A stretch of 64,000 nucleotides of DNA from JACCTU01 sp963788055 (lineage in GTDB: Bacteria > Actinomycetota > Thermoleophilia > Gaiellales > Gaiellaceae), in NCBI GenBank assembly GCA_963788055.1, contig CAWBFA010000002.1, positions 850,537 through 914,536 on the forward strand. Direction: 5' to 3'. This document shows, piece after piece, positions 37,195-46,994 of the stretch. A model generated the notes under the pieces. It had not been told where the DNA came from, ran no database searches, and worked only from the letters and a program-made list of their open reading frames with translations. Every line of letters begins with the position of its first letter. Position 1 is the first letter of the stretch. Made by a program: the position numbers and the translations under genes.

Positions 37195-39797
37195 CTACGT
37201 CGTCTCGGCGACGGACCAGACACGGACGGCCTCCTCGACCGCGCGCTCGAAGGGAAGGGTGCGCCCCTCCGCCTCGGCGGCCGCCGCCGCCTCCGACCCC
37301 AAGGCGGCGCGTGCGCGGCCGAGGTGCTCGTCCAGAAGCTGCGCCCAGGAGGGGACGCCCCACTCGAGGCCACGCCGCTCCCGTTCGGCCAGCGTCGCGC
37401 CAAAGATCCGGAGGGCGCGCTCGTAGTCGCCGCGGCCGGAGACGGCGACGGCAATACCTTGCATCTGGGTCGCGCATTCCCTTCGGTCGCCGTGCTCCCA
37501 GGCGAACTTCGCGGCACGCGCAAAGCGCCGCTCCGCGCTCGCATAGTCGTCGCGGATGAGCGCGCAGCTGGCGAGCAGGGCGAGCGCGGCCAGTTCGCCC
37601 GCCCAATCTGAGGCGTCCGCAGCGCGCCGATAGATGTCCTGGGCGATCGGGTCGGCCTGATCGACATCGCCGCGGCTGATGATCAGCTGGCAAATAGTCA
37701 CGAGCGAGCGTGTCACAAGCTCGGGGTGGCCGAGCTTCTGCCGCAAATCGAGGCTCTCCTCAAAGTACCGTTGGGCGAGATCGTCGTGGCCGCTCTGGAC
37801 GTGGGCGCCACCGAGGCCGTCGAGCGCGTTCGACATGTTCTCGGAGTCGCCCAGCTCCCGCCAGGCAGCGAGCGCCTCCTCGAAGAGCGGCACCGCTTGC
37901 TCGCCCTTCCCCCGTGCGCGGGCGGCCTGCCCGGCGAAGAGCAGCGCCCGTGCGCGCGCCGCGGTCGGAGTGCCTGTACGGCCGAGCGCCGCCGTCAGCC
38001 GCTCCTCGGCCTCGGCGACCGTCGTCTGGTTGATCCAGAACCAAGCGAGGGCTCCCACGAGCTCGAGTTCGCGCTCCGCGTCGCCTTCCGCCGCCCAGTC
38101 GACGGCGGCGCGCAGGTCGTCGAGCTCCGGAGCCAGCTCGGCGATCGTTTCGCGCCAGCCCGTCGAGTACCGCTCCCCGTATGCCTGCTCGGCGAGCCGG
38201 AGGTAGTGCTCCAGATGGCGGTCGCGGACGAGTTGCTCGTTGTCGGCCGTGCGCAGGCGCTCGAGCGCGTACTCGCGGATCGTCCTCAGCATCCTGAACC
38301 GCGGTGTCTCGTCGGTGCCTTCGAGTCGGACGAGGCTCTTGTCGATCAACGAGGCGAGCCCTTCGACGGCGTTCCCTCCGAGGATGTGCTCCGCCGCCTC
38401 GAGCGTGCAGCTGCCGGCAAAGACCGAAAGCCGCGCGAACAGCGCCCGCTCATTAGGTTCGAGGAGGTCGTAGCTCCAGTCGATTGCGGTCCGCAGAGCC
38501 TGATGGCGCGCAGGCGCGTCGCGTGGGCCGCCGGTGAGCACCTTGAAACGGTTGTCGAGCCGCTCCAGCAACGCGGCGGGGGGAAGAACCGCCACGCGGG
38601 CGGCCGCGAGCTCGAGCGCGAGCGGAAGCCCGTCGAGCATCCTGCAGATTCCTACGACAGCTCGTGCGTTCCCATGGGTCAGCCTGAACTCTGGGCGGAC
38701 GCGCGCGCGCGTGAGACGAAGAGGGCGACCGAGTCGACCCGAAGCAGACGTTCGACGTCAACGTGCTCGTCGGGCGTCTCGAGCGGCGGCACGGGGTAGA
38801 CGCGCTCGGCGGCAAGGTGGAGTGCGCCGCGGCTCGTCGCCAGCACTTTCAGGCGTCCGGCGTTCGCGACGAGCTCGCCGACTGCGGGCGCACCGTCGAG
38901 GAGGTGCTCGAAGTTGTCGAGCACGAGCAGGAGCTCTCGCTCTCTGACGTAGTCACGCAGCGCACCGGGAAGTGAGAGCGCGCTGCTTTCGCGGACGCCG
39001 AGCGTTTGCGCGATCGTCGGCAAGACGAGATCGGGATCGGCGAGCGCTGCGAGGCCGACGAAGAAGACCCCGTCCGCGAAGTCGTCGAGCAGGTCGGCTG
39101 CGGCCCGCGCGGCGAGCCGCGTCTTGCCGGTGCCGCCGGTTCCCGTGAGCGTCACGAGCCGGATCTCCGCTTGCCTGAGGAGTTCAGTTACGGCCGCGAT
39201 CTCGCGTTCGCGGCCGACGAGCGGCGTGGGCTGGAGCGGGAGGTTCGTTGGCCGGTTCTCGAGGCTGCGCAGCGGCGGGAACTCGGAGTCGAGGCCTGGG
39301 ACGACGAGCTGGTACAGCCGCTGCGCCTTTGCGAGATCCTTCAGGCGGTGCTCGCCCAGATCGCGCAGCTCGACCTTCTCGAGCGGCGTCTCGTGCAGCA
39401 GCTCGCGCGTCGTCTGCGAGAGCACGACCTGGCCGCCGTGAGCGGCGGCACACACCCGCGCGGCGCGGTGAACGCCCACCCCGACGTAGCCCCCCTCCGT
39501 CGAGACGGCCTCTGCTGAGTGAATGCCGATCCGCACGCGGACGTCTTCTTCGCCGATAGCACGCTGCACCTCCGCGGCCGCGGCAACCGCGTCGCGCGCC
39601 CGCGCGAAGGCGACGAAGAATGCGTCGCCCTGCGTATCGACCTCATACCCGCCATGCTGCGCGAAGATCGGCCGTACGAGCTCGCGATGTTTCGTGAGGA
39701 CGCCTGCGTACTCCTCGCCGAGCTGCTGCAGCAGCCGCGTCGAGCCTTCGATATCGGTGAAGAGGAAGGTGACGGTACCGCTCGGAAGCTCGGCCAC
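37195..39797 (-). CDS. Class III adenylate/guanylate cyclase - STAND ATPase - TPR regulator (frameshifted)
   Basis: About 865 residues. A class III cyclase domain starts the protein: TVTFLFTDIEGSTRLLQ with metal Asp15, then DTQGDAFFVAF with Asp58. It is followed by an NB-ARC-like ATPase (VGREREI, P-loop TGTGGTGKTRLA near 218-228, Walker B LLLVLDNFEHLLDG, GLPLALELAAARV) and a long helical TPR-like C-terminus. Such proteins are widespread in actinobacteria as putative signal-responsive regulators. The frame breaks near 38700 in a CGCGCGCGCG run: replication slippage or a sequencing miscount of the CG repeat explains it, and PEFRLTHGNARAVVG continues one frame over. R5 and R6 flank the gene. Confidence 0.82.
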
Positions 39798-39934
39798 CGG
39801 CCAATGATGCGACGATGCTGGGTGCCGGTCTAGGGTCGGGGTCCATGTGGGCGTGCTTCCGCACCGGGAAATCTGTGCACTTTCGCCGCCCCGAGGCGTG
39901 AGGTCGGTCTGCGGCTAACCAGGGGTTTCGTCTA

Positions 39935-40080
<146 letters not shown>

Positions 40081-40424
40081 TCCGGGGCGCGCTTGCCCGC
40101 GGCCACAGGCCGTGCCGTCGAGCGACACACTCCCTTCCTCAAGCAAGTTGCCGATGTGCGACCGCCTCCGCCAGCCTCGGCATCGCCGCGGCCAGACCAA
40201 AGCCACCGCCGTCGGTTGAGCGCAGCCGGCTCGACCCAGACCGGCTCCCGACGAGTCGCTCGAACAGCGGCGTACCTCAAGAGAGTGAATCTCGCTCGAT
40301 TCAGCACACGAGGCTGCCGATAGCTGTGAGCGCACGAGCGGACCAGCGTTGCGCATCGGCTTCGTCTTGTCCGCGAAGGCTGCGGCTCCCTGCGGCGCAA
40401 TCCAACAGTCGAACGGGAGACGCC

Positions 40425-40931
40425 ATGCTTGCCTCACACCGACTCGGTCTCGCACTTGTTGCAACTCTTGGACTGCTTGTGGGAACCGAAACGGTGCTCG
40501 CAGCTCCGGGAGCCGTGGGCGCGACGCCGCACATCGCGATCACTCCGAGCTGCGCTGGAGACGTCGTCTCCACGCGCGTCGCTGTACGGACGCCGACCCG
40601 CGCACGCTTGAGGGTCCAGCTCCTCCAGAGGCGAAGGCCCCGGGGGCCTTTCGCCAAGACGAATCGGACGCGGACCTTCACGAGCGCGCCTGGGACGCGA
40701 ACGTACCGGTTCAACTTCGATGTCTCCGCGATGGACGCCGTTGCCTACCGTGTCGTCGTCGTTGAGAGGCGCACGCCACCCCGCTACCGCTTTGCGTCAA
40801 CCGTTCTGCCGGCAGCCGCGTGCGCCCCTGGGAAGGAAGTACCCGAGGCCCCGCTCACGATCCTGCTGTCGTTGAGCCTGATTGGTACGACCTCTCTGTT
40901 CCTGTTGCGGCGCAAGGCCGCTGCGGCGTGA
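40425..40931 (+). CDS. Exported protein with PEP-CTERM-like sorting signal (likely exosortase substrate)
   Basis: A 168-residue protein. It has an N-terminal signal peptide (MLASHRLGLALVATLGLLVG..., cleavage near VLAAPG), a basic beta-rich core with one likely disulfide pair, and a tripartite C-terminus: VPEAP motif, hydrophobic helix LTILLSLSLIGTTSLFLL, then RRK. That is the layout of PEP-CTERM type sorting signals. The exosortase gene begins 1 bp after its stop, which makes it the obvious substrate. GGGAGA precedes ATG 40425. The core domain itself is not one I recognise. Confidence 0.78.
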   Translation: MLASHRLGLALVATLGLLVGTETVLAAPGAVGATPHIAITPSCAGDVVSTRVAVRTPTRARLRVQLLQRRRPRGPFAKTNRTRTFTSAPGTRTYRFNFDVSAMDAVAYRVVVVERRTPPRYRFASTVLPAAACAPGKEVPEAPLTILLSLSLIGTTSLFLLRRKAAAA

Positions 40932-40932
40932 G

Positions 40933-42601
40933 GTGGCAGTAGCAGGCCTTCCGGCGCGCGTCCCGACCATTGTTCGCGTCGGCGCTGCCATCGCGGCGGT
41001 AGGGTCGGGCTACCACTTCTCGCTGTCCGTTCTCGCGAGCGACTGGCGCCACGACACCCCGCTCGCCCACCTGATCCTCGTTCCGCCACTGGCTGCAGTT
41101 CTCTTGGTGGGTGCTTGCCTTCGTTATCGACACGTTGCTTCGTTCGGCCTCAGCCGGTTCGACCTGCTTGTCGCCGCGGTCTTCTTCCTGGTCCCACTTG
41201 TCGTTGTGGCGGTCGGACCGGTCATTTGGTCGAAGTACTTCTGGGCGATGCGTCTTGATCTGCTGACCCTGCCGCTGTTCGCTTCAGCCACGATCGTCCT
41301 GCTGTTCGGGTTGCGTGCGCTGGTGCCGCTCGCGTTCCCGCTCGTCTACCTACTCCTGGCCTGGCCGCTCCCGTATCTCGCCGTGCTCGAACACCTGCTC
41401 GGCGTCTTCACCGAGAGCGACGACGATCGCGGTCGCGACGATCTCGGACACGATCGGAATCGCTACGCCCGTACCCGGTTCCGACCAATCGCGCTACCTG
41501 ATCGTTCACGACGGAGCCCAGACGGTCGTCAGCGTCGCCAGCGCCTGTTCAGGCGTCAATAGCCTGATTGGCTTTCTCGTCGTTGGCGTGGCTGCGCTTT
41601 GGCTCGTCCGCGGTCGCCTCGGTCTACGGTTGGCGTGGCTTCTCGCCGGCGCCGTTCTCGTGTTGACGCTGAACGTCCTGCGAATCATCGTGGTGCTCGT
41701 GGTAGCCCGCCGTTACGGCGAACGTGCGGCTTTCGAGCTACTGCACCCAGTGGCCGGGATCCTGGTCCTGAACGTCGGTTTCCTGTTGCTGCTGCTGTTG
41801 CTGCCGCTGTTCGGACTGAACCGACGACCGTTCGGTCCCGACCAGGCCGATGTCGTCGACAGTCCACTTGCAGGGTCTTCGCCTCCTGAAGAGCAGGCGA
41901 CCCCCGCGCGGTTCATGCCGCGACTTGCGCTGCTGGTCGCGGGAACGGTTGTACTGGCGCTCGCGAACGGCCAGCTCGCGAGTTCCGCGACCGGCTTCGA
42001 AGCGACCGGACGACCCGCTGTCCGCTCGTTCATCGAGCACCCGGACATTGGCAGTCGGTGGAGAATCCTCCAGACCGACCGGATCACCTGGGGACAGCAA
42101 TATTACGGTCGCGACTCGTCTTGGGTGCGTTATCGCTTACGTCCCACCAAGTCCGCAGGACGGGCTCGCCCGTTCACGGTCTGGGTCGACTCGGTGGTGA
42201 GCACGGATCTCGGCGCGCTGAACGCTCACGCGCTTGCCCGGTGCTACGACTTCCATGGCTACCGTGTTGATACGGCGAGACGAGTCGCCCTCGGCAGCGG
42301 CGTCATCGCCCAGCTCTTCGTGTACCGCACGAAGCGAGGTGTCTGGCACGCGCTGGCGTGGCAGTCGCCGGTGCTGCATCGGGGCCGCGTGCGCCACGAG
42401 CGGATGGTTCTACTCGCCCGCACGCTTGCTCGAACTGGAGGATCGCGACCCGTTCAATCGACCTCTCTGACGCGAAAACTTCTTGCCGTGCTCAACCTTC
42501 ACGCGTGGGATGCGGAGCCGAATCCTGGTCTCGCACGTGGTCTGGAATGGCTCGCGTCAAGCATCGTCGGGGCAAAAATCGCGGAAGGAAATCGCAGATG
42601 A
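40933..42601 (+). CDS. Exosortase with C-terminal EpsI-like domain (frameshifted)
   Basis: A polytopic membrane protein of about 555 residues. Around eight helices include PLVYLLLAWPLPYLAVLEHLL, and the exosortase catalytic residues are all visible: Cys in SACSGVNSLIGF, Arg in LNVLRIIVV and His in LLHPVAGIL. Exosortases cleave the sorting signal and are thought to transfer the protein to a surface glycan. After the last helix a soluble domain of about 240 residues (WRILQTDRITWGQQYYG, VWVDSVVSTDLGALNAHALARCYDFHGY) resembles EpsI-type partners fused to some exosortases. The frame breaks near 41421, where one base restores FTE-ATTIAVATIS. GTG start; the stop overlaps the next ATG. Confidence 0.82.
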
Positions 42602-43813
42602 GCACGCTGGCGGTCGAGCTCCTCCACCACGTTTTCGCCGTGACGTTCGCCTATTACACCGTGATCGTGGTGACGCATTTCACGGCCCAAACGTTCTTCG
42701 CCCATCGACTCCATCGGGAATCGGTGTGCACGAGGAACACAACGGCAACGTCGTGGCCGACAGTGGACATTGTCGTAGCGGCATATAACGAGTCGGCTCC
42801 CGATCTTCGGGCCTGCTTCGACTCACTCGTGGCACAAGATTATCAGGGGGAAATCAAGGTGTTCGCCGTCGACGACTGCTCCTCGAATCGCACCGACCTG
42901 ATGCCGATCTACGGCGCGTATGGAGCGCTGCCCGGCTGGACGGTTCTCCTGCCAAAGAGCAACCGGGGCAAGCGACACGCGCAAGATCAGGCCGTCAAGG
43001 CTTCGACTGGCCAGATCGTCGTGACGATCGACTCCGACACCATCGTAGCCCCTGACGGTGTACGAGAAATCGTGCAACCGTTTCGCGATCTGCGAGTGGG
43101 AGCCGTTACCGGCGACGTCGGTGTGACGAACTCGAGGACCAATCTCCTGACCCGCCTGATCGGCATGCGCTACTGGATCGCGTTCAATCAGGAGCGCGCT
43201 GCGCAGAGTTGGGTTCAGAACGGTCCTGTGCTGTTCGGGGCCTCTTGCTGCGTACCGCCGATCCGTTCTTGGCGTCGTCTGGGATGACTACGTCCGCCAG
43301 ACTTTCCGCGGAGTCGCCTGCACATACGGAGACGACCGGCACCTGACGAACCTCGTGCTGGCCGCCGGCAAGGACACGCTCTTTGCCCCGCGCGCGAAGG
43401 CAATCACGAACGCGCCGGAAACTCTCCGCGGGTACCTGAAGCAGCAGCTCCGTTGGAACAAGAGCTTCTACCGCGAGCTGCTCTGGACGCTGCCCTTCCT
43501 CGCTCGGCGCTCGGTCTTCATGTGCTTCGACGTTGCTGTTCAGACGGTGCTGCCTCTGCTGCTTGTGCTTGCGCTCGCGTCGTCTCTCGGCTTCGCGCTG
43601 CTCACTGACCCGCAGCGTCTCGGGAAGCACGCGCTACTTATCGCTGCGATGGGGATCGTGCGCTGTGGCTATGCCGTCTATCGAACGCGCAGTGCATCGT
43701 TCTTTCTCTTCGTGCTCTACGGGTTCATCCACACCGCGCTACTGATTCCGCTCAGGCTGCGGGCGCTCATGACATTGACCGACAATCGCTGGGGCACTCG
43801 CGCCGCTGCGTGA
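42598..43813 (+). CDS. Membrane GT2 glycosyltransferase (processive beta-glycan synthase type), frameshifted
   Basis: About 404 residues. One N-terminal helix (VFAVTFAYYTVIVVTHF) precedes a GT-A domain with VDIVVAAYNES, VDDCSSN, the DxD motif TIDSDTIV, then, after a frame change near 43225, LCCSGPLAAYRR, the acidic DDRHLTN and the processive motif QQLRWNKS. Four C-terminal helices follow. NodC/hyaluronan-synthase-like enzymes of this type make and export a polysaccharide chain. Its ATGA overlap with the exosortase gene suggests it produces the glycan to which the sorted protein is attached, which is inference. Confidence 0.82.
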
Positions 43814-43835
43814 AAGCTCCAGGGCAAGAAGCGGG

Positions 43836-44318
43836 TTACATGGGCTCTCTCGGCGTGAGCACCTGCTCGAGCTCGTGCGTTTCACGCTCAAGTTGTTGGT
43901 TCGCCGTTCGGAATCGTTCGGACTGTTCACTCCGGCGGCGGCGACGTGTTAGCTCGTGGATCCGATCGGCCTCGATCGCGGCGAGCCGGGCGTCGATCTC
44001 CGCCAGACGGTGTTGGAAGACTTCGTCCGTTCTCCGCTGCAGATCCGACATCTCGGCAATGCTGCGTGACTGCCGCTGGATCATCTCGAGCGCTTCGAGG
44101 AGTCGGTGCTCAACTTCGGCGGAGCGGCGCATGCGCCTGCGACGAGGTTCGCTCCCCGGCTGCGACGCGGAGTCCCGTCGTTCAACGGCGAGCACGAACA
44201 CCGAAAGCGTGAGCGCCCCACCGGCCAAGACGAGATTCAGCGGCGGCTCGACAAGGAAGGCGGCCGGCGCCGACATCCCGAGCGCGCAGAAAAGCAGTAC
44301 GAAGCGGACAGCCCTCAA
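43836..44318 (-). CDS. Membrane-anchored coiled-coil protein
   Basis: A 160-residue protein: two N-terminal hydrophobic segments (VLLFCALGMSAPAAFLV, LVLAGGALTLSVFVLAV), a basic linker, then about 90 residues of heptad-rich coiled coil (LEALEMIQRQSRSIAEMSDLQ, RLAEIDARLAAIEADRIHEL). TTG start at 44318, with GGAG seven bases before it. It follows the MshEN-domain gene by 15 bp on the same strand, so both are probably made together. No known family. Confidence 0.6.
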   Translation of the reverse strand: MRAVRFVLLFCALGMSAPAAFLVEPPLNLVLAGGALTLSVFVLAVERRDSASQPGSEPRRRRMRRSAEVEHRLLEALEMIQRQSRSIAEMSDLQRRTDEVFQHRLAEIDARLAAIEADRIHELTRRRRRSEQSERFRTANQQLERETHELEQVLTPREPM

Positions 44319-44333
44319 CCCTCTACTCCGTCC

Positions 44334-45186
44334 TCAGTCCCGCGCGAGCAGATCAACGACGGCAGCCAACTGGACGTGAACGTTCGAGATGAGCTGACGC
44401 TGCTCTGCCAACTCCCGCTCGAGCCGCTCGATCGTGGCCGATTCCGCGGCGCAGGCCTCCGTCAACGTCTGAACCTGGAGCTCGTACTGCCGGATCGATG
44501 CCGCGCTCGTTCGTTCGCTCTCCGTCAGCTGCTCGATACGTTCGCGCAAACCGCTCAGCCGTCCTGCTACCGACTCCACGTCGGCCAGTAGGGTGTCGGT
44601 CACGTCCTCCTCGTCTGCGACCGACTCCCACGACGCCTCCTCGGGCCGTTCGAAGGACGAGTTCTCGACCAGCTCCAGCTCGGAGAGCAAGCGATCCAAT
44701 GTCGCTCGCGCGACCAGGGCAGCGCTCTCGCCATCGATGAGCGCAGCAGCCGCGGCAATGCGTTCCTCAGTCGGCTCCACCATCGCAACAACGGGTCTCC
44801 CGTCCGCCAGCGTGATCGGGCAAACCTTGAGACTCCCTGCGTCGTCGGCCGAGGATCGTCGTCAGCGGACGAGCCGCACCCAGGTCGTCATCGGTGAAGA
44901 ACGGCAGGCTCCACTGCTGCGCAAGCAGCCGACCCAGATGCTCCTCCGTGACAACGCCGCGGCGAACGAGCACCTCGCCCAACCTCTGGCCCGATCCGGC
45001 CCCCTCGACGAGCGCAAGCTGGACATCCTGCTCAGAGGCCACGCCCGCCTCGACGAGCACGCTCATCAACGACGGCCGCGCCGCTCGCCCCGCATCTCGC
45101 AATGCTGTGTCCGCAGACCTTCCATCTACCTCGCCGGATGGCCATGCCTGTCCACGCCGCACCTCCTCGATTACGTGCTCATTCAT
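44334..45186 (-). CDS. MshEN-domain protein with coiled-coil C-terminus (frameshifted)
   Basis: Two frames join into about 284 residues. The first carries a MshEN/GspE N-terminal-like domain: LMSVLVEAGVASEQDVQLAL, RLGEVLVRRGVVTEEHLGRLLAQQ, LPFFTDDDLGAARPL. After a break near 44820, LKVCPITLADGRPVVAMVEPT completes the domain, and a long coiled coil (ESVAGRLSGLRERIEQL, ATIERLERELAEQRQLI) follows. MshEN domains bind c-di-GMP in some pilus and secretion ATPases, but here no ATPase domain is attached. ATG 45186 (MNEHVIEEV) used; upstream residues in the frame lie in a repeat and look non-coding. Confidence 0.65.
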
Positions 45187-45360
45187 TTCGACACGGCCGG
45201 CCGGATCCTTTAGCACGCGGGCGACAGGGAGCCGGCCTGCCGAGCCGAGAGGTGTCACTGACGCCGCCGAGAAGCGTGCGGTCCGAACACGCAATAGCGC
45301 TGGCGGAACCACCATCCTGTTCCTCTCCGAGCGTGCCCGATCAACTCGGCCTGAAGACTT

Positions 45361-45438
45361 CACGCACCGACGTGCAGAGGCGAAAAACCCACCCCCACCC
45401 CCTTTTCCTCTTCGAGGCCCCGCCCACCTAAAGAGGAG
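45361..45438. repeat. G-rich dispersed repeat, copy 1 of 2
   Basis: About 75 bp shared with 63832-63912: GCACCGACGTGCAGAGGCGA, a C-rich run (two tracts of C5 and one of C3), CCTCTTCGAGG, CCGCCCA and CCTAAAGA. On the minus strand it is a G-rich tract (G5, G5, G3) flanked by AGAGG and CCTCT arms. It lies 175 bp upstream of the MshEN gene start. Confidence 0.6.
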
Positions 45439-45451
45439 CAAGACCTAAACA

Positions 45452-45471
45452 GAAAAACCCGACTAGCGGGG
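45452..45471 (-). terminator. Terminator-like hairpin after the R7 tRNA half
   Basis: On the minus strand CCCG, CTAGT, CGGG is followed by TTTTTCTGTTT, a small intrinsic-terminator shape. It begins 11 bp after the 3' end of the Val-like tRNA half of R7, as would be expected behind a real tRNA gene. Confidence 0.5.
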
Positions 45472-45481
45472 CTTCTGCGAG

Positions 45482-45589
45482 GTGGGCGGTACTGGGCTCG
45501 AACCAATGATCCCCAGCTTGTCGAGCTGGTGGTCGTGAAGGCGTTCCGCTCACAGCGCCGCCAAAGATTGGTAGCACGACGGTTGATCG
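45482..45589 (+). repeat. Dispersed repeat R7 (tRNA-Val-like 3' half, short tail)
   Basis: On the minus strand the sequence has an anticodon arm (CCAGC, loop TCGACAA, GCTGG; anticodon GAC, Val-like), a five-base variable loop, T arm (ATTGG, TTCGAGC, CCAGT), acceptor ACCGCCC, discriminator A and CC. The 5' portion (GGCGGCGCTGTGAGCGGAAC) is too long and poorly paired for a normal tRNA, so I do not call it a functional gene. The end AGATTGGTAGCACGACGG, TTGATCG is a shortened form of the tail in R1-R6 and R8. Confidence 0.65.
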
Positions 45590-45650
45590 ACTAGCCTTGG
45601 GATTGCGAGGGCTGGAACGGCAAACCCCCGCCGAAGCAGGGTTTCGTCTA

Positions 45651-45796
<146 letters not shown>

Positions 45797-45816
45797 CCCC
45801 GACCTCGAGGGCCGGG

Positions 45817-46992
45817 TCAGCTCGATGCGACGGTTGCACTTCGGCCGGCCGCTATCCCCGCTGCAACGAGGCTCACCGCACAAACGAGCAGGACTCCGAG
45901 TGGGATCTCCCACCCCCCGGCGGCGTCGTGGATGACGCCTAGGCCGACAGGCCCGAGCGCGGCGAGCGAGTAGCCGATCGTCTGAGCCATCGCCGACAGC
46001 TCGGCTGCTCGTGCCGCGCTCGGTGACCGCAGGACGATCAAGGTCAAGGCCAGAGAGAACGCCGCGCCCTGTCCGATTCCTAAGAGTGCGACCCAAACGA
46101 GCGCCGTCCGGTCAGGCGCCCACAACAGCCCCGCGAGTGCTACGACCTCGATCAGAGCGGTGAGCGCGGCAAGCGCGCGCTGGCCGCGGAGGCGGACCGC
46201 GATGCTCGGGACAACGAGCGACGCCGGGATCCCGAGCAGTACATACAGCGACAGCGCAGCGCCTGCTTCTCCGGCGGCATAGCCGCTGTCGCGCAACAAT
46301 GACGGCAGCCACGCGAGCCCCGCATAGAAGATCAGCGACTGGAGGCCCATGAAGAGCGTCACCTGCCAGGCGAGTCCGTCGCGAAGGAGGGCGCGGGCAT
46401 TCCCGACTCCCGCGGCGCCCGTCGCTTCTCCGGCGCGTCGAACCGCGACTCCGACGACGACCGCCGCCAGCAACGCAGGCAGCGCCCAAAACGCGAGAGC
46501 GACGTTCCAGCGGTCGCCGAACGCCGCGGCCATTGGGCTCGTCAGTCCGGCTGCAGCGGCTGCGCCCACACCGAGCGATCCCACGTACAAGCCCATGATG
46601 GACCCTGTGCTCGCAACGAATCGCGCCTTGACAACCGCCGGGACGAGGACGTTGGCGACGGCGATGCCGGCGCCGGCGGCCGCGGTCGCAGCGAACAGCA
46701 CGATCGCCAAAGGCACGCCGCGCAACAGCGTTCCCGCGATGATCGGGATGAACGCGGCGAGGAGGACGCGCTCGGCCCCGTATCGCCGCGTCAAGCCCGG
46801 CACAGCAGGTGCGAATAGGCCGAAGCACAGCACGGGGATGCTCGTGAGCAAGCCGGCCGCGGCAGGTGAAATCGCGAGGTCGCGCTGGAGCTCGTCGAGC
46901 ACAGGCGGCACGCTCGCCACGGCGATTCGGAGGTTCAGCCCTGCGAGGACGATCCCGGCAGCCAGGGCGGGCACGACCGCTGAGCGACGCAC
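45817..46992 (-). CDS. MFS transporter, CynX/NimT-like
   Basis: A 391-residue major facilitator with twelve predicted helices. The first half (ALAAGIVLAGLNLRIAVASVPPVLDEL, GLLTSIPVLCFGLFAP) is typical of the cyanate/2-nitroimidazole CynX group. GTG 46992 is chosen because it follows the pobA stop by 2 bp and starts just before the first helix; the longer open frame lies inside pobA. As last gene of the pob/pca operon it probably moves an aromatic acid or a related compound. Direction of transport unknown. Confidence 0.82.
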   Translation of the reverse strand: MRRSAVVPALAAGIVLAGLNLRIAVASVPPVLDELQRDLAISPAAAGLLTSIPVLCFGLFAPAVPGLTRRYGAERVLLAAFIPIIAGTLLRGVPLAIVLFAATAAAGAGIAVANVLVPAVVKARFVASTGSIMGLYVGSLGVGAAAAAGLTSPMAAAFGDRWNVALAFWALPALLAAVVVGVAVRRAGEATGAAGVGNARALLRDGLAWQVTLFMGLQSLIFYAGLAWLPSLLRDSGYAAGEAGAALSLYVLLGIPASLVVPSIAVRLRGQRALAALTALIEVVALAGLLWAPDRTALVWVALLGIGQGAAFSLALTLIVLRSPSAARAAELSAMAQTIGYSLAALGPVGLGVIHDAAGGWEIPLGVLLVCAVSLVAAGIAAGRSATVASS

Positions 46993-46994
46993 GC

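Noticed and set aside
45482..45565. A functional tRNA-Val gene in R7
   Set aside because: The 3' half is good, but the 5' acceptor pairs over only five bases and the segment before the anticodon stem is about seven bases too long.
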